A DNA stretch of 64,000 nt from Butyrivibrio sp. AC2005. Lineage in GTDB: Bacteria > Bacillota > Clostridia > Lachnospirales > Lachnospiraceae. The position numbers and the translations under genes are program-made. The DNA is taken from assembly GCF_000424145.1 (NCBI RefSeq), contig NZ_AUJI01000012.1:1-64000 (forward strand), given 5' to 3'. Within the stretch, counting starts at the first letter, position 1, and every line of letters starts with the position of its first letter. Of the stretch, positions 17,465-26,451 are shown piece by piece. Below the pieces are notes generated by a model. The model searched no databases. It had not been told where the DNA came from and worked only from the letters and a program-made list of their open reading frames with translations.

Positions 17465-19183
17465 ATGAAGAAAAAAATTAAACCGGTGATTTTTATAATC
17501 GCCCTTATTGTTATTTGCGGACTTATTTATGCGGGACAGCTTTTAATTGAGCATTTTTCATATACAAAAGATAAAGTGGATTTAAACGAGTACTACGGAC
17601 TCACCGATGCTAAGCAGGCCGTTCTTTTTATTGATGATGAGCTCATGGATGAAAAGGCTGCCTATTTAAATGATAAGTTCTATCTGAAATACGATCTGGT
17701 TAAAGAACATATTTCAAATAGATTTTATTATGGCGTGGCTGATGGAATTATGGTCTATACCGGGCCAAATGCAATTTATACTGCTTATCTTGGCGAGAGT
17801 ATGATTACTTCTTCAGAGGGCGAGACCATAAATCTTGATACTCCCGCGGCTATACTTGAGGGTGAGACACTGTATGTTTCTGTGGACTATATAACTATGT
17901 TTACAGATAACACATATGATGGATATGTGGATGATGGTCCTTTTAGAATCAGGATTTATTCAGCTGCCGGAAAAGAAGTTCAGGTTGGTAAGCTGAATAA
18001 GAATATAGCTATAAGAAAGCTCGGAGGCAGAAAGAGTGAAGTGGTAAGTAATAATACCGCAGGAGCTGTAACTGTTGTGGAGCAGATGGAGGAGTGGTCA
18101 CGGGTAATCACAAGTGACGGCCACATTGGATATATTGAGAATAAGTACATCAAGGATACCGCTCCAACAGTACTGGTCGGTACCGCAAGTGCTAACAAGG
18201 TAAATCTTGGAGAATATAATTCCATTAAAATGGATACCAAGCTGAATATGGGATTCCATGCTATTGGTGGGATTTCAGGAAATGAATCTGTTGCGGGTAT
18301 CCTGGCTCAGGCGAAGACTTTAAATGTCATTGCACCTACGTGGTTTTCAATATCTGATACCGAGGGCAATATTTCAAGCTATGCAACTCACGACTACATA
18401 ACTGCTGCGCATGCAAGCGGGGTTCAGGTATGGGCCGTGGTAGATAATTTTAATAATGAAAATAAGCCTGACACAGAGACGGTGCTTTCAAGTGCGTCAG
18501 CTCGTGCGAATCTTATTTCGAATCTTATGGCACAGCAGGCTGAATACGGATTTGAGGGAATCAACGTTGACTTCGAGCTTATTAGTGAGAGTTATGCGGA
18601 TTCTTATCTCGAATTTTTGAGAGAGTTATCTGTGGCATGTCGTAAGAACAATATTGTTATGTCTATCGATGATTATGTTCCCATGGATTTTAATGATCAC
18701 TATGATCTTCACGAACAGGGAATTATTGCTGATTATGTGGTTATCATGGGCTATGATGAGCATTATGCAGGTTCTGAGGAACCGGGTTCTGTTGCATCTA
18801 TAGGCTATGTGACTACGGGAATCAACAAGGCGCTTGAAAACGTAGCAGCGGATAAGCTTATCAATGCGGTTCCTTTTTATACAAGACTGTGGACAACAAG
18901 CGGCGGAGAGCTATCAAGTAAGGCACTCCATATGGACGGGGCAGCAAGCTTTATAGCTGAAAATGGCATCGAGATGAAGTGGGACGAGGAGACTTGTCAG
19001 TATTATGGTGAGAAAACCGCAGATAATGGCGATTTTTATCAGATATGGAACGAGGATGCCAGGTCGATTGAGACTAAGCTTAGTGTGATGCAGAGTGCAG
19101 GAATTGCAGGTGTTGCAGAGTGGGCGCTCGGGTTTGAGACCGCGGATGTGTGGGATGTATTTGCGGATTATATGAGTAAGTAA
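17465..19183 (+). CDS. membrane-anchored glycosyl hydrolase family 18 protein with SH3-like domain
   Basis: 572 residues. One N-terminal membrane helix (about 8-28), a domain resembling copper-amine-oxidase N-like wall-binding domains (about 40-170), an SH3-like domain (about 175-232, ending GYIENKYIKDT), then a GH18 barrel. The GH18 active-site strand reads GFEGINVDFE at residues 361-370, with the catalytic Glu at 370 and Asp at 368, as in SleL/YaaH-type N-acetylglucosaminidases. It probably cleaves or binds peptidoglycan glycan chains outside the membrane. AAAGGAG lies 14 bases before the ATG, rather far. The gene is followed by a head-to-head palindromic repeat pair. Confidence 0.85.
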   Translation: MKKKIKPVIFIIALIVICGLIYAGQLLIEHFSYTKDKVDLNEYYGLTDAKQAVLFIDDELMDEKAAYLNDKFYLKYDLVKEHISNRFYYGVADGIMVYTGPNAIYTAYLGESMITSSEGETINLDTPAAILEGETLYVSVDYITMFTDNTYDGYVDDGPFRIRIYSAAGKEVQVGKLNKNIAIRKLGGRKSEVVSNNTAGAVTVVEQMEEWSRVITSDGHIGYIENKYIKDTAPTVLVGTASANKVNLGEYNSIKMDTKLNMGFHAIGGISGNESVAGILAQAKTLNVIAPTWFSISDTEGNISSYATHDYITAAHASGVQVWAVVDNFNNENKPDTETVLSSASARANLISNLMAQQAEYGFEGINVDFELISESYADSYLEFLRELSVACRKNNIVMSIDDYVPMDFNDHYDLHEQGIIADYVVIMGYDEHYAGSEEPGSVASIGYVTTGINKALENVAADKLINAVPFYTRLWTTSGGELSSKALHMDGAASFIAENGIEMKWDEETCQYYGEKTADNGDFYQIWNEDARSIETKLSVMQSAGIAGVAEWALGFETADVWDVFADYMSK

Positions 19184-19189
19184 GTAATG

Positions 19190-19234
19190 CCCCTCATCCG
19201 GTCCTTCGGACCACCTTCCCCCCAAGGGGAAGGC
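19190..19234 (-). repeat. interspersed palindromic repeat, short form, reversed (copy 2a)
   Basis: Read on the minus strand it runs from GCCTTCCCC to CGGATGAGGGG, with terminal hairpin GGTCC-GAA-GGACC. It forms the left arm of a head-to-head composite with copy 2b. Confidence 0.9.
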
Positions 19235-19308
19235 AATAAAGGCAGATACTTTCTCATAAAGACTTTCCTTAAAGGGGAAGGCAATAAAGGCAGATATTAT
19301 CTCATAAA
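19224..19308 (+). repeat. 48-base direct repeats inside the composite repeat
   Basis: A 25-base sequence (AAGGGGAAGGCAATAAAGG plus CAGATA) occurs at 19224-19248 and again at 19272-19296, exactly 48 bases apart. Each is followed by CTCATAAAG and a partial repeat hairpin. It looks like a tandem duplication of the inner end of the palindromic repeat plus a spacer. Confidence 0.8.
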
Positions 19309-19353
19309 GCCTTCCCCTTGGGGGGAAGGTGGCGCGAAGCGCCGGATGAGGGG
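19309..19353 (+). repeat. interspersed palindromic repeat, short form (copy 2b)
   Basis: 45 nt from GCCTTCCCC to CGGATGAGGGG with terminal hairpin GGCGC-GAA-GCGCC. It faces the Sua5 gene, whose ATG is 36 bases further on. Together with copy 2a it gives a 164-base element with inverted CCCCTCATCCG ends. Confidence 0.92.
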
Positions 19354-19388
19354 ATTTTTAGAAGAAATCAGGAAATTATATATAAATT

Positions 19389-20447
19389 ATGAAAACGGAA
19401 GTAATTAAAATAGAAGAAAACAACATAGATTCCACTGCTCTTGCAAGCCTGCAACGTGCAGGTGAAATCCTGAAATCCGGCGGTCTTGTAGCTTTTCCTA
19501 CTGAGACTGTCTACGGACTTGGCGGAGATGCGCTAAATCCGGAATCATCAAAGAAAATCTACGCAGCAAAGGGTAGACCATCAGATAATCCGCTGATTGT
19601 TCATGTGGCGGATATGGAGTCAATTGAAAAGATAGTAAAAGAAGTTCCGGAGGCAGCATATAAGCTGGCAGATGCAGTTTGGCCGGGACCGCTGACTATG
19701 ATAATGAATAAATCGGAAGCTGTACCTTATGAGACAACGGGCGGACTGGATACAGTGGCAATAAGAATGCCCAGCAATAAGATTGCAGCAGAGCTTATAA
19801 GACAGGCGGGAGGTTATATAGCAGCTCCCAGTGCTAATCTGTCGGGAAGACCAAGCCCCACAGAAGTAAAGTATTGCATTGAGGATCTCGACGGAAGAGT
19901 AGAGATGATAATTGACGGCGGACAGGTGGGAATCGGTCTGGAATCAACGATTGTTGATTTAACTGTTGAGACGCCTATGATACTGCGCCCTGGATATGTT
20001 ACCAGGGAGATGCTTGATGATATTCTTGGAGGTGTCAGCATCGATAAGACAATCCTAAGCGCTGACAGTGGTGTTAAGCCCAAGGCTCCTGGAATGAAGT
20101 ACAGACATTACGCACCTAAGGGGGATCTCACGATTGTCGAGGGTGATCCTGCAGCGGTTACGGAGTATATAAATGCGGAGATTGAAAAGCTCCGTGCCGA
20201 GGGTATAAAGACAGGGGTTATTGCCACATCTCAGACCAGCGATCTGTATAAGGCAGATGTTGTAAAAAGTGCAGGTAGCAGAGATGATGAGGAGGAGATT
20301 GCAAGAAATCTTTTCAGTATACTCAGGCAGTTTGATGATGAGAATGTAGGATGCATGTACTCCGAGGCATTTAATGAAAATGGAATCGGACAGGCCATTA
20401 TGAACAGACTTCTTAAGGCAGCAGGCCATAAGGTAGTGAAGCTATAA
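19389..20447 (+). CDS. tsaC: L-threonylcarbamoyladenylate synthase (Sua5/YwlC type)
   Basis: 352 residues, the long Sua5 form. The YrdC-like domain (about 20-205) carries GGLVAFPTETVYGLGGDA, AAKGRPSDNPLIVH and SANLSGRPSPT; the linker PGMKYRHYAPKG leads to a C-terminal Sua5 domain (about 245-350). It makes threonylcarbamoyl-AMP from threonine, bicarbonate and ATP for the t6A37 modification of ANN-decoding tRNAs. The ribosome site is weak (AGGA about 12 bases before the ATG). It is followed 93 bases later by rpiB. Confidence 0.95.
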   Translation: MKTEVIKIEENNIDSTALASLQRAGEILKSGGLVAFPTETVYGLGGDALNPESSKKIYAAKGRPSDNPLIVHVADMESIEKIVKEVPEAAYKLADAVWPGPLTMIMNKSEAVPYETTGGLDTVAIRMPSNKIAAELIRQAGGYIAAPSANLSGRPSPTEVKYCIEDLDGRVEMIIDGGQVGIGLESTIVDLTVETPMILRPGYVTREMLDDILGGVSIDKTILSADSGVKPKAPGMKYRHYAPKGDLTIVEGDPAAVTEYINAEIEKLRAEGIKTGVIATSQTSDLYKADVVKSAGSRDDEEEIARNLFSILRQFDDENVGCMYSEAFNENGIGQAIMNRLLKAAGHKVVKL

Positions 20448-20540
20448 AAATGTAGGAAGTAAACTTCATCTAAAAGCTTCCAATCCTGGAAATGACAGAT
20501 GAAGAGAAATATATTTTAACTTAACGGAGGAGTATGAAAA

Positions 20541-20978
20541 ATGATAGCACTTGGTAGTGATCACGGCGGATTTGACATCAAGCAGGTGGTAATTGAACAC
20601 CTGAAAGAGAGAGGAATAGAGTACAAGGATTTTGGTACTTATGATAAGAATTCCTGTGATTATCCGATTTTTGGTAAGGCAGCAGCTGAAGCTGTAGCCA
20701 GCGGCGAATGCGAGAAAGGTATTGTAATCTGTACAACAGGTATTGGTATTTCTATTGTTGCCAACAAGGTAAAGGGAATCAGATGTGCACTTTGCAGTGA
20801 ACCTCATTCTGCAAGGCTTACAAGAGAGCATAATGATGCTAATGTTCTTGCTATGGGTGGCGCACTTATCGGTCCTGATATGGCGATTGATATTGTTGAC
20901 ACATTTTTGGATACGGAATTCTCCGGGCTTGAGAAGCATGAGAGAAGAATATCCGAGATATCTGATATGGAAGTGTGA
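20541..20978 (+). CDS. rpiB: ribose-5-phosphate isomerase B
   Basis: 145 residues, typical RpiB/LacAB length. MIALGSDHGGFDIK holds the first phosphate-binding and catalytic region, and CTTGIGIS at 64-71 carries the active-site Cys64 (CGTGIG is the commonest form, so Thr replaces Gly). HSARLTREHNDANVL follows. It interconverts ribulose-5-P and ribose-5-P, feeding PRPP synthesis. GGAGGAG precedes the ATG. Some RpiB-family members act on allose or galactose phosphates, but no sugar operon is here. Confidence 0.92.
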   Translation: MIALGSDHGGFDIKQVVIEHLKERGIEYKDFGTYDKNSCDYPIFGKAAAEAVASGECEKGIVICTTGIGISIVANKVKGIRCALCSEPHSARLTREHNDANVLAMGGALIGPDMAIDIVDTFLDTEFSGLEKHERRISEISDMEV

Positions 20979-20987
20979 TTTGCAGAA

Positions 20988-21083
20988 CCCCTCATCCGGT
21001 CCTTCGGACCACCTGTCTTCGCTCCGCTTCGGTCCGCGCAAAGCCATCGTCCACTGGACGATGTGCGCCCCCAAGGGGAAGGC
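20988..21083 (-). repeat. interspersed palindromic repeat, long form, reversed (copy 3a)
   Basis: 96 nt. On the minus strand it carries the middle hairpin CATCGTCC-AGT-GGACGATG flanked by GCGCA and TGCGC arms, the CCGAAGCGGAGCGAAGAC block and the terminal hairpin GGTCC-GAA-GGACC. It starts nine bases after the rpiB stop. Confidence 0.92.
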
Positions 21084-21165
21084 TTATGATGAATGGGATT
21101 GCAGAATATAATAAGTCTTCATATGGGAAGGCTTATGATGTATGGGATTTGCTGATTATATAAAT

Positions 21166-21210
21166 GCCTTCCCCTTGGGGGGAAGGTGGCGCGGAGCGTC
21201 GGATGAGGGG
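21166..21210 (+). repeat. interspersed palindromic repeat, short form (copy 3b)
   Basis: 45 nt, GCCTTCCCC to CGGATGAGGGG, terminal hairpin GGCGC-GGA-GCGTC (one G-T pair). It faces the dCMP deaminase gene 15 bases away and forms a head-to-head pair with copy 3a. The spacer holds a duplicated GGGAAGGCTTATGATG. Confidence 0.92.
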
Positions 21211-21225
21211 AAGGGAGATTAAAGT

Positions 21226-21708
21226 ATGAAAAGAGAAGACTATATTTCCTGGGATGAGTATTTCATGGGAGTTGCAAAGCTTGCAGCCATGCGTTCAAAG
21301 GACCCGAACACTCAGGTAGGAACCTGCATTGTCAGCCAGGACAACAAAATTTTATCTATGGGATATAATGGATTCCCTATTGGCTGTGATGATGATAAAT
21401 TCCCATGGGAGAGGGACGGGGAGGATGAACTTTCTACAAAGTATCCCTTTGTTACGCACAGTGAGCTAAATGCCATTTTGAATTACAGAGGCGGAAGTCT
21501 TGATGGCGCAAAGCTTTATGTATCACTTTTTCCCTGTAATGAGTGTGCCAAGGCAATCATTCAGGCGGGGATAAAGGAAGTGGTTTATGACAGCGATAAG
21601 TACAGCTCTTCTGCAGCAACAAGAGCATCCAAGAAGATGTTCGATGCGGCGGGAGTAAAGTACTATCCATACAAAAGAACGGGGAAAAATATTCATATAG
21701 AAATTTGA
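21226..21708 (+). CDS. dCMP deaminase (ComEB-like cytidine/deoxycytidylate deaminase)
   Basis: 160 residues of the zinc-dependent deaminase family. The zinc site is His78 with catalytic Glu80 (THSELNAI) and Cys104/Cys107 (FPCNECAK). The N-terminal YFMGVAKLAAMRSKDPNTQVG and the insertion GCDDDKFPWERDGED are typical of dCMP deaminases, which turn dCMP into dUMP for dTMP synthesis. The AAGGGAG ribosome site lies directly after repeat copy 3b. The next gene starts 25 bases downstream, so a short operon is possible. Confidence 0.9.
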   Translation: MKREDYISWDEYFMGVAKLAAMRSKDPNTQVGTCIVSQDNKILSMGYNGFPIGCDDDKFPWERDGEDELSTKYPFVTHSELNAILNYRGGSLDGAKLYVSLFPCNECAKAIIQAGIKEVVYDSDKYSSSAATRASKKMFDAAGVKYYPYKRTGKNIHIEI

Positions 21709-21733
21709 AAAAATATTTTGTCAGAGGATTATT

Positions 21734-22951
21734 GTGAAAAGCTATTGGGGAAAGGCCTTTCGCCTCGCAGCACTTGCTATGATGCCGGTGGTATGTCTTG
21801 ATTTGGGGAGTCCGGCAGTGAGTGTCCATGCAACAGAGGAGACTAAGAAAGCGCTTGAGGAAGCGAAGGATAAACTTAATAAGACAAAGGATCAGCTGAG
21901 TGATACGCAGGAACAGCTTGATGATAAAAAGGAAGATATCAGTAATTTACATCAGGAAAAGACGGTTCTGCAGAACAAGCTTAATGACTTAAATGAGCAG
22001 CTTGCGGAGGTGAGTAATAATCTGGAGGATTTAGAGGGCCAGATAGATACAAAGGAAGAAGAGATTACAACCACGCAGGAGGAGCTTGCTGTTGCGATCA
22101 ATGTCAAGGATGAGCAGTATGCAGCTATGAAAAAGCGAGTGCAGTTCATCTATGAAAAGCAGGAATTTATGCTTTTTGACATGCTGTTGGATGTGGGAGG
22201 ATTTGCTGATTTTTTGAATCAAAGTGATTATGTTGCAGCATTGTCAGCCTATGACAGAAAAATGCTTGAACAGTATAAGGAAATCTGCATGAATATCGAC
22301 AACAAGGAGCATATCCTTGAGTCGGAAAAAGCACAGCTTGATGAATATAAGGTTCAGGTTGAGGCTGAGCAGAGCAGAGTCTCCGGGCTTGTGAACCAAA
22401 CCAGTGGTAGTATCAAAGAATATAAGCAGAGTATTTCCACAGCTGAGGAAGAGGCTAAAAATATTGAGGAACAGGCCAGAGAGTATGAAGCTCAGATAGA
22501 AGATCAGAACAAGGATGTTAAGGCTCTTGAGGCTAAACTTGCTGAAGAAATCAGACTGTCTAAGCTGGCAAAAAAATCAAAGTGGAGAAATATTTCAGAT
22601 GTTTCTTTTGGAGATGGTGACAGATATCTTCTTGCTAATCTGATATACTGCGAGGCCGGTGGCGAGCCATATGAAGGAAAGGTTGCTGTAGGCGCAGTAG
22701 TAATTAACAGAGTTTTGAGTTCTGTTTACCCTGATACGGTGACAGGAGTTATATATCAGTCGGGGCAGTTTTCACCCGTTGGAAGTGGAAGGCTTGCCCT
22801 TGCTCTGGCAAACGGAAGCGCAACAGATGCCTGCTATAAGGCAGCAGATGCTGCTATGGGCGGAGCAACAAATGTAGGAAACTGTGTATACTTCCGTACT
22901 CCGATACCAGGATTGTCCGGAATTAATATCGGTGGGCATGTATTTTATTAA
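21734..22951 (+). CDS. secreted coiled-coil protein with C-terminal SleB/CwlJ cell-wall hydrolase domain
   Basis: 405 residues from a GTG start with AGAGG six bases upstream. A signal peptide probably ends at about SVHA (residue 33). A long coiled coil fills about 34-270 (KLNKTKDQLSDTQEQLDDKKE, then repeated heptads), of the kind seen in PcsB/EnvC-like regulators of wall hydrolases. The C-terminal domain (about 295-405) is SleB-type: ANLIYCEAGGEPYEGKVAVG, AVVINRVLSSVYPDTVTGVI, GHVFY. It should cleave peptidoglycan, probably as a lytic or amidase-like enzyme. A paralogue with a different N-terminus is at 50065. Confidence 0.88.
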   Translation: MKSYWGKAFRLAALAMMPVVCLDLGSPAVSVHATEETKKALEEAKDKLNKTKDQLSDTQEQLDDKKEDISNLHQEKTVLQNKLNDLNEQLAEVSNNLEDLEGQIDTKEEEITTTQEELAVAINVKDEQYAAMKKRVQFIYEKQEFMLFDMLLDVGGFADFLNQSDYVAALSAYDRKMLEQYKEICMNIDNKEHILESEKAQLDEYKVQVEAEQSRVSGLVNQTSGSIKEYKQSISTAEEEAKNIEEQAREYEAQIEDQNKDVKALEAKLAEEIRLSKLAKKSKWRNISDVSFGDGDRYLLANLIYCEAGGEPYEGKVAVGAVVINRVLSSVYPDTVTGVIYQSGQFSPVGSGRLALALANGSATDACYKAADAAMGGATNVGNCVYFRTPIPGLSGINIGGHVFY

Positions 22952-22953
22952 GA

Positions 22954-22974
22954 CCCTCATCCGACCGGATGAGG
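22954..22974. repeat. remnant of the palindromic repeat: paired ends only
   Basis: CCTCATCCG-AC-CGGATGAGG: the two repeat ends joined back to back with a two-base centre, leaving a 9-bp hairpin between two convergent genes. The stop codon of the minus-strand gene lies in it. Confidence 0.75.
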
Positions 22975-23454
22975 TGCTCCTAATGCTTTAATTATTGGCG
23001 CTTCAAGCGCTGATATGCTGTTTTCATAAATTGCATCCATAAGATCGCTGAGCGAATGAAGCGCAATTTTCATCTGCTTTTCATCGATGAGTTTTTTTTC
23101 AAAAGCCTCAGACAGCTCATCGAGGTCGAGGATGCGTATCTTGCCGTCAGGGTAAATGACCACATCGGCGAGGAGATCCAGTGCAATGATGGAATTTTCA
23201 TCAGGACCTTTTTGATAGTCCACGATATCGCAGTACCAATACATAAGCGTGGAATCAGCGCGGTAGAATTTGCTTATCTTGTATCCGCGTTTTAAATAGT
23301 AGCAGGAATATCCGTGAGACAGATCAGAACGAGGATGAATTGCTTTCCATGCAGTGACAATGGTGTTATCATCACATTGCAGGATCTGATCGTCCTTCAA
23401 TAGAATACATTCATTCGGAATAATACGTTTGCGGTAAAGAACAGGGTAACTCAT
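22957..23454 (-). CDS. DUF402 family protein
   Basis: 165 residues. The YYLKRGYKISKFYRADSTLMYWYCDIVDY and LDLLADVVIYPDGKIRILDLDEL stretches are the DUF402 core, a family with FomD-like nucleotide (di)phosphohydrolase members that use Asp and Tyr/Lys side chains with divalent metal. The start at 23454 has AGGGGGA six bases upstream; an upstream in-frame ATG at 23475 lacks a ribosome site. The last five codons (PHPVG) are made of the palindromic repeat remnant, so the original C-terminus has been replaced or extended. The substrate is not known. Confidence 0.8.
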   Translation of the reverse strand: MSYPVLYRKRIIPNECILLKDDQILQCDDNTIVTAWKAIHPRSDLSHGYSCYYLKRGYKISKFYRADSTLMYWYCDIVDYQKGPDENSIIALDLLADVVIYPDGKIRILDLDELSEAFEKKLIDEKQMKIALHSLSDLMDAIYENSISALEAPIIKALGAPHPVG

Positions 23455-23561
23455 GAATCCCCCTATCTGCGTCATGCGCTTTGCTATAAACGTTTAGAAG
23501 TTAGAAAAATATTACCGCGATGAGTGTAATAAGTCAATGGAATTAAGGTATAGGATTTGTA

Positions 23562-26120
23562 ATGAAAAACGCAATCTTTAAGATTATATATACAATAGTA
23601 GTATTTATTCTGTCCGTTATTTTAATCGGACATTTCACCAATGTTGAAACAGTCGATATGACTGCAAAGATGGGTGCTCCTACTTTTCCCACTGTAACTT
23701 TTGAGATAAATGGAAAACAGGTAAATATGGTTCATGGATACGCTACTGAAATGGAAGTAGCGCATATGAGAGGTGAGATTTTGCCTGCGACAAGTTCCAG
23801 AGGGATTTCTTTCCAGATGAATACATATGGAGAAGAGGTTTCCGATTTAAAATTTGAGGTAAGGCAGGTATCGGGAAACAGCCTTGTGGAGAATTCCGAG
23901 ATTACAGATCTGTCAAAAGATGGGGATATTATCAGGGGCAGATTTCAGATGAAAGACCTGATTGATGCAGGCCGGGAATATATGCTGGTCATTCTGGCAA
24001 ATGTTAATGGACAGACAGCACGTTACTATTCAAGGGTTATATGGCCGGAGAGCGAGGATTCTTTTCATGTGGAAGAGGCGATGGCCTTCGCATTGAATTT
24101 TCGTGAAATGACTTTTGATAAAAATGGATCCACAGATGAACTGACAAAGTATATGGAGTCTAATTCCGAGGGAGATAATTCATCCTATAGTCACGTTACT
24201 ATTAATAGTAGTTATGATCAGGTGACCTGGGGGGATCTTAATATCACAAACCGTACTGAACCGAAGGTTTTCCTTCGCGATATTCATTCGCAGACAACTA
24301 CTGTCGGACTTGAGTATCAGGTGACACAGAGGACGGTGGATGGAAGCGAGAAGCTTTACGATGTTGAAGAAGCCTACAGAATAAGGTATACCTCTGACAG
24401 AATCTATCTGCTGAATTTTGATAGAAAAATGAACTATGTTTTCAATGCTGATTCTTCAGATTTTTCGGATAATGTTATCAGTTTGTGGATATCGGATCCT
24501 GATGTGGCAATTAAAGAGAGCGACGGTGGAGGTATATTTGCGTTCATCAGTCAAGACAGACTCTACGTTTATAACAACAATGATAACAAGATTGCGCTTG
24601 TTTTTGGATTCTATAATGAAGATTATTCAGACGACAGGGCGACCTTTAAGGGGAATACAATTCATATCCTGAATGTTGACGAAGCCGGTAATGTGCGCTT
24701 TGCTGTTTCCGGGTATATGAACCGTGGTGATCACGAGGGATACGTTGGAACGGCGGTTTATAAGTATGACTCGCAGCTTAATACAATTGAGGAGCTGGTT
24801 TTCATACCATCGACACTGCATCAGGACATAATTCGTGCCTATTCTGAAAATGTGCTCTATGCCAGCACCGGCGGAGAGCTTTGCATAAAGCTTGACGGTG
24901 ATATTTACATGATAGATCTTGATCAGAGAAATCAGAAGAAACTGATCGATAATATTTCAGAGGACAGATATTGCATTTCAAATTCAGGAAGCATAATTGC
25001 CTGGCAGAATGAGGACAAGAAGAGTGCGCAGATTATGAACCTGAGTACACAGGCTCAGTCTGATATTCAGGCAAATGCGGGCGACCTTGTCAGGGTTCTT
25101 GGATTTATGGGTGAGGACCTTGTTTATGGAATGGTTCATGAATCGGATGTTCATACAGACCGAATGGGAACAGTGGTTTACGGAATGTATAGCATTCACA
25201 TCATGGATAGCGAGGGTAATGTTCTCGAGAATTACAGTCCTTCCCAGGGTGTTGTTACGGATATATCGATTGAAGATAATCTGATTCGTTTGTCCAGAGC
25301 TTCATGGAATGAGACCAGTGGCCTCTACGATGAGCTTATTGATGACCAGATTATGAGCACTTTAAAAAAAGAGGTCGGAAGTAACTTCGTTACAGTTGCG
25401 GCGACTGAGAATTATAAGAATGTTACTCAGATAAACATGAAGAGTAATATCAAGAAAAAGTCTCTTATTGTACAGACTCCGAATATGACTCTGTATGAGG
25501 GCAGTCGTGAGGTTGAGATCAAGTCAGACAGGGATGCTGAGACCGAGCCGTATTATTATGTTTATGGTATGTATGGTCTTGAGAAGGTTTATGATAATCC
25601 TGCAGATGCGGTCACCAGAGCTTATGCCGCACCCGGAGTTGTCATGAATGACGTGAATCAGTATGTCTGGTTAAGGGGAAATCTTCTGGCGTCAAATCAG
25701 ATTATGTATATCACAAATCTGGCCGAGAGTATGGAGAACATGTCAGCTGAGAATTCAACAAGTGTCTGCATTGACCTGATTTTGCAGCATAAGGGAATTA
25801 ATGTAAATGTGAATTCCATGCTCGAACAGGGTGAATCTGTGGTTGATATTTTATCGGGCAGTCTGGTTAATACCAGAGTCCTTGAGCTTGACGGATGTCC
25901 CATGGAGGCTATGCTCTACTATGTAAATCAGGACATACCGGTTATGGCTACGCTTAATGATGGTAATAGTTTGCTGATCATTGGATTCAATGATTTGAAT
26001 ACAGTTATTCTTGAACCCTCCACCGGACAGATCTATAAGCTTGGACGAGGCGATACCACATCACTTCTTGAGAATAACGGTAATCACTTCATAACATATC
26101 TGCCGGGGTTGGAGAATTAA
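23562..26120 (+). CDS. large membrane-anchored protein with beta-propeller-like middle and degenerate C39-like C-terminus
   Basis: 852 residues with an N-terminal membrane helix (about 7-25) and the rest outside. The region about 270-620 has many short beta-strand repeats (GGGIFAFISQDRLYVYNN, GELCIKLDGDIYMIDLDQ, GSIIAWQNEDKKSAQIM) like a WD/propeller fold. Residues about 700-850 resemble a papain-like C39 peptidase domain: Cys736 in STSVCIDLIL and GNSLLIIGFND at 801-811. The His expected after that Gly is Asn802, and the following D-P is E-P, so the protease would be inactive. It may be a binding or scaffolding module. No named family was recognised. The gene stands alone. Confidence 0.75.
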   Translation: MKNAIFKIIYTIVVFILSVILIGHFTNVETVDMTAKMGAPTFPTVTFEINGKQVNMVHGYATEMEVAHMRGEILPATSSRGISFQMNTYGEEVSDLKFEVRQVSGNSLVENSEITDLSKDGDIIRGRFQMKDLIDAGREYMLVILANVNGQTARYYSRVIWPESEDSFHVEEAMAFALNFREMTFDKNGSTDELTKYMESNSEGDNSSYSHVTINSSYDQVTWGDLNITNRTEPKVFLRDIHSQTTTVGLEYQVTQRTVDGSEKLYDVEEAYRIRYTSDRIYLLNFDRKMNYVFNADSSDFSDNVISLWISDPDVAIKESDGGGIFAFISQDRLYVYNNNDNKIALVFGFYNEDYSDDRATFKGNTIHILNVDEAGNVRFAVSGYMNRGDHEGYVGTAVYKYDSQLNTIEELVFIPSTLHQDIIRAYSENVLYASTGGELCIKLDGDIYMIDLDQRNQKKLIDNISEDRYCISNSGSIIAWQNEDKKSAQIMNLSTQAQSDIQANAGDLVRVLGFMGEDLVYGMVHESDVHTDRMGTVVYGMYSIHIMDSEGNVLENYSPSQGVVTDISIEDNLIRLSRASWNETSGLYDELIDDQIMSTLKKEVGSNFVTVAATENYKNVTQINMKSNIKKKSLIVQTPNMTLYEGSREVEIKSDRDAETEPYYYVYGMYGLEKVYDNPADAVTRAYAAPGVVMNDVNQYVWLRGNLLASNQIMYITNLAESMENMSAENSTSVCIDLILQHKGINVNVNSMLEQGESVVDILSGSLVNTRVLELDGCPMEAMLYYVNQDIPVMATLNDGNSLLIIGFNDLNTVILEPSTGQIYKLGRGDTTSLLENNGNHFITYLPGLEN

Positions 26121-26166
26121 CCAATCCTGCCTTCCCTAAGGGGAAAGATAAAGATCAAATATAAAA

Positions 26167-26211
26167 GCCTTCCCCTTGGGGGGAAGGTGGCGCGAAGCGC
26201 CGGATGAGGGG
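26167..26211 (+). repeat. interspersed palindromic repeat, short form (copy 5)
   Basis: 45 nt, canonical, hairpin GGCGC-GAA-GCGCC. A partial inner hairpin (GCCTTCCCTAAGGGGAAAG, 26129-26147) precedes it. The next 230 bases to the DUF559 gene are very AT-rich, with CAGATT(A/G)TTTCTTTAA repeated near 26247 and 26281, and nothing else seen. Confidence 0.92.
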
Positions 26212-26451
26212 AACGGCAGTTGAACCCAATAAATAGTTTTTATAATCAGATTATTTCTTTAACTAGTTTATTTCAATATTCAGATTGTTTCTTTAATTAT
26301 AATAATTAAATCTAAGCTTTCGCTTAACTTTCACAGACTTTTATATAGATTGTTTTTTTTACTAATTAGTTATTTGATTGGTAGTTTATTACAACATATT
26401 GTCACCATTACATTTGTTTAGTGTAATATTTTTTATTTCAGAGGAGTGTTT

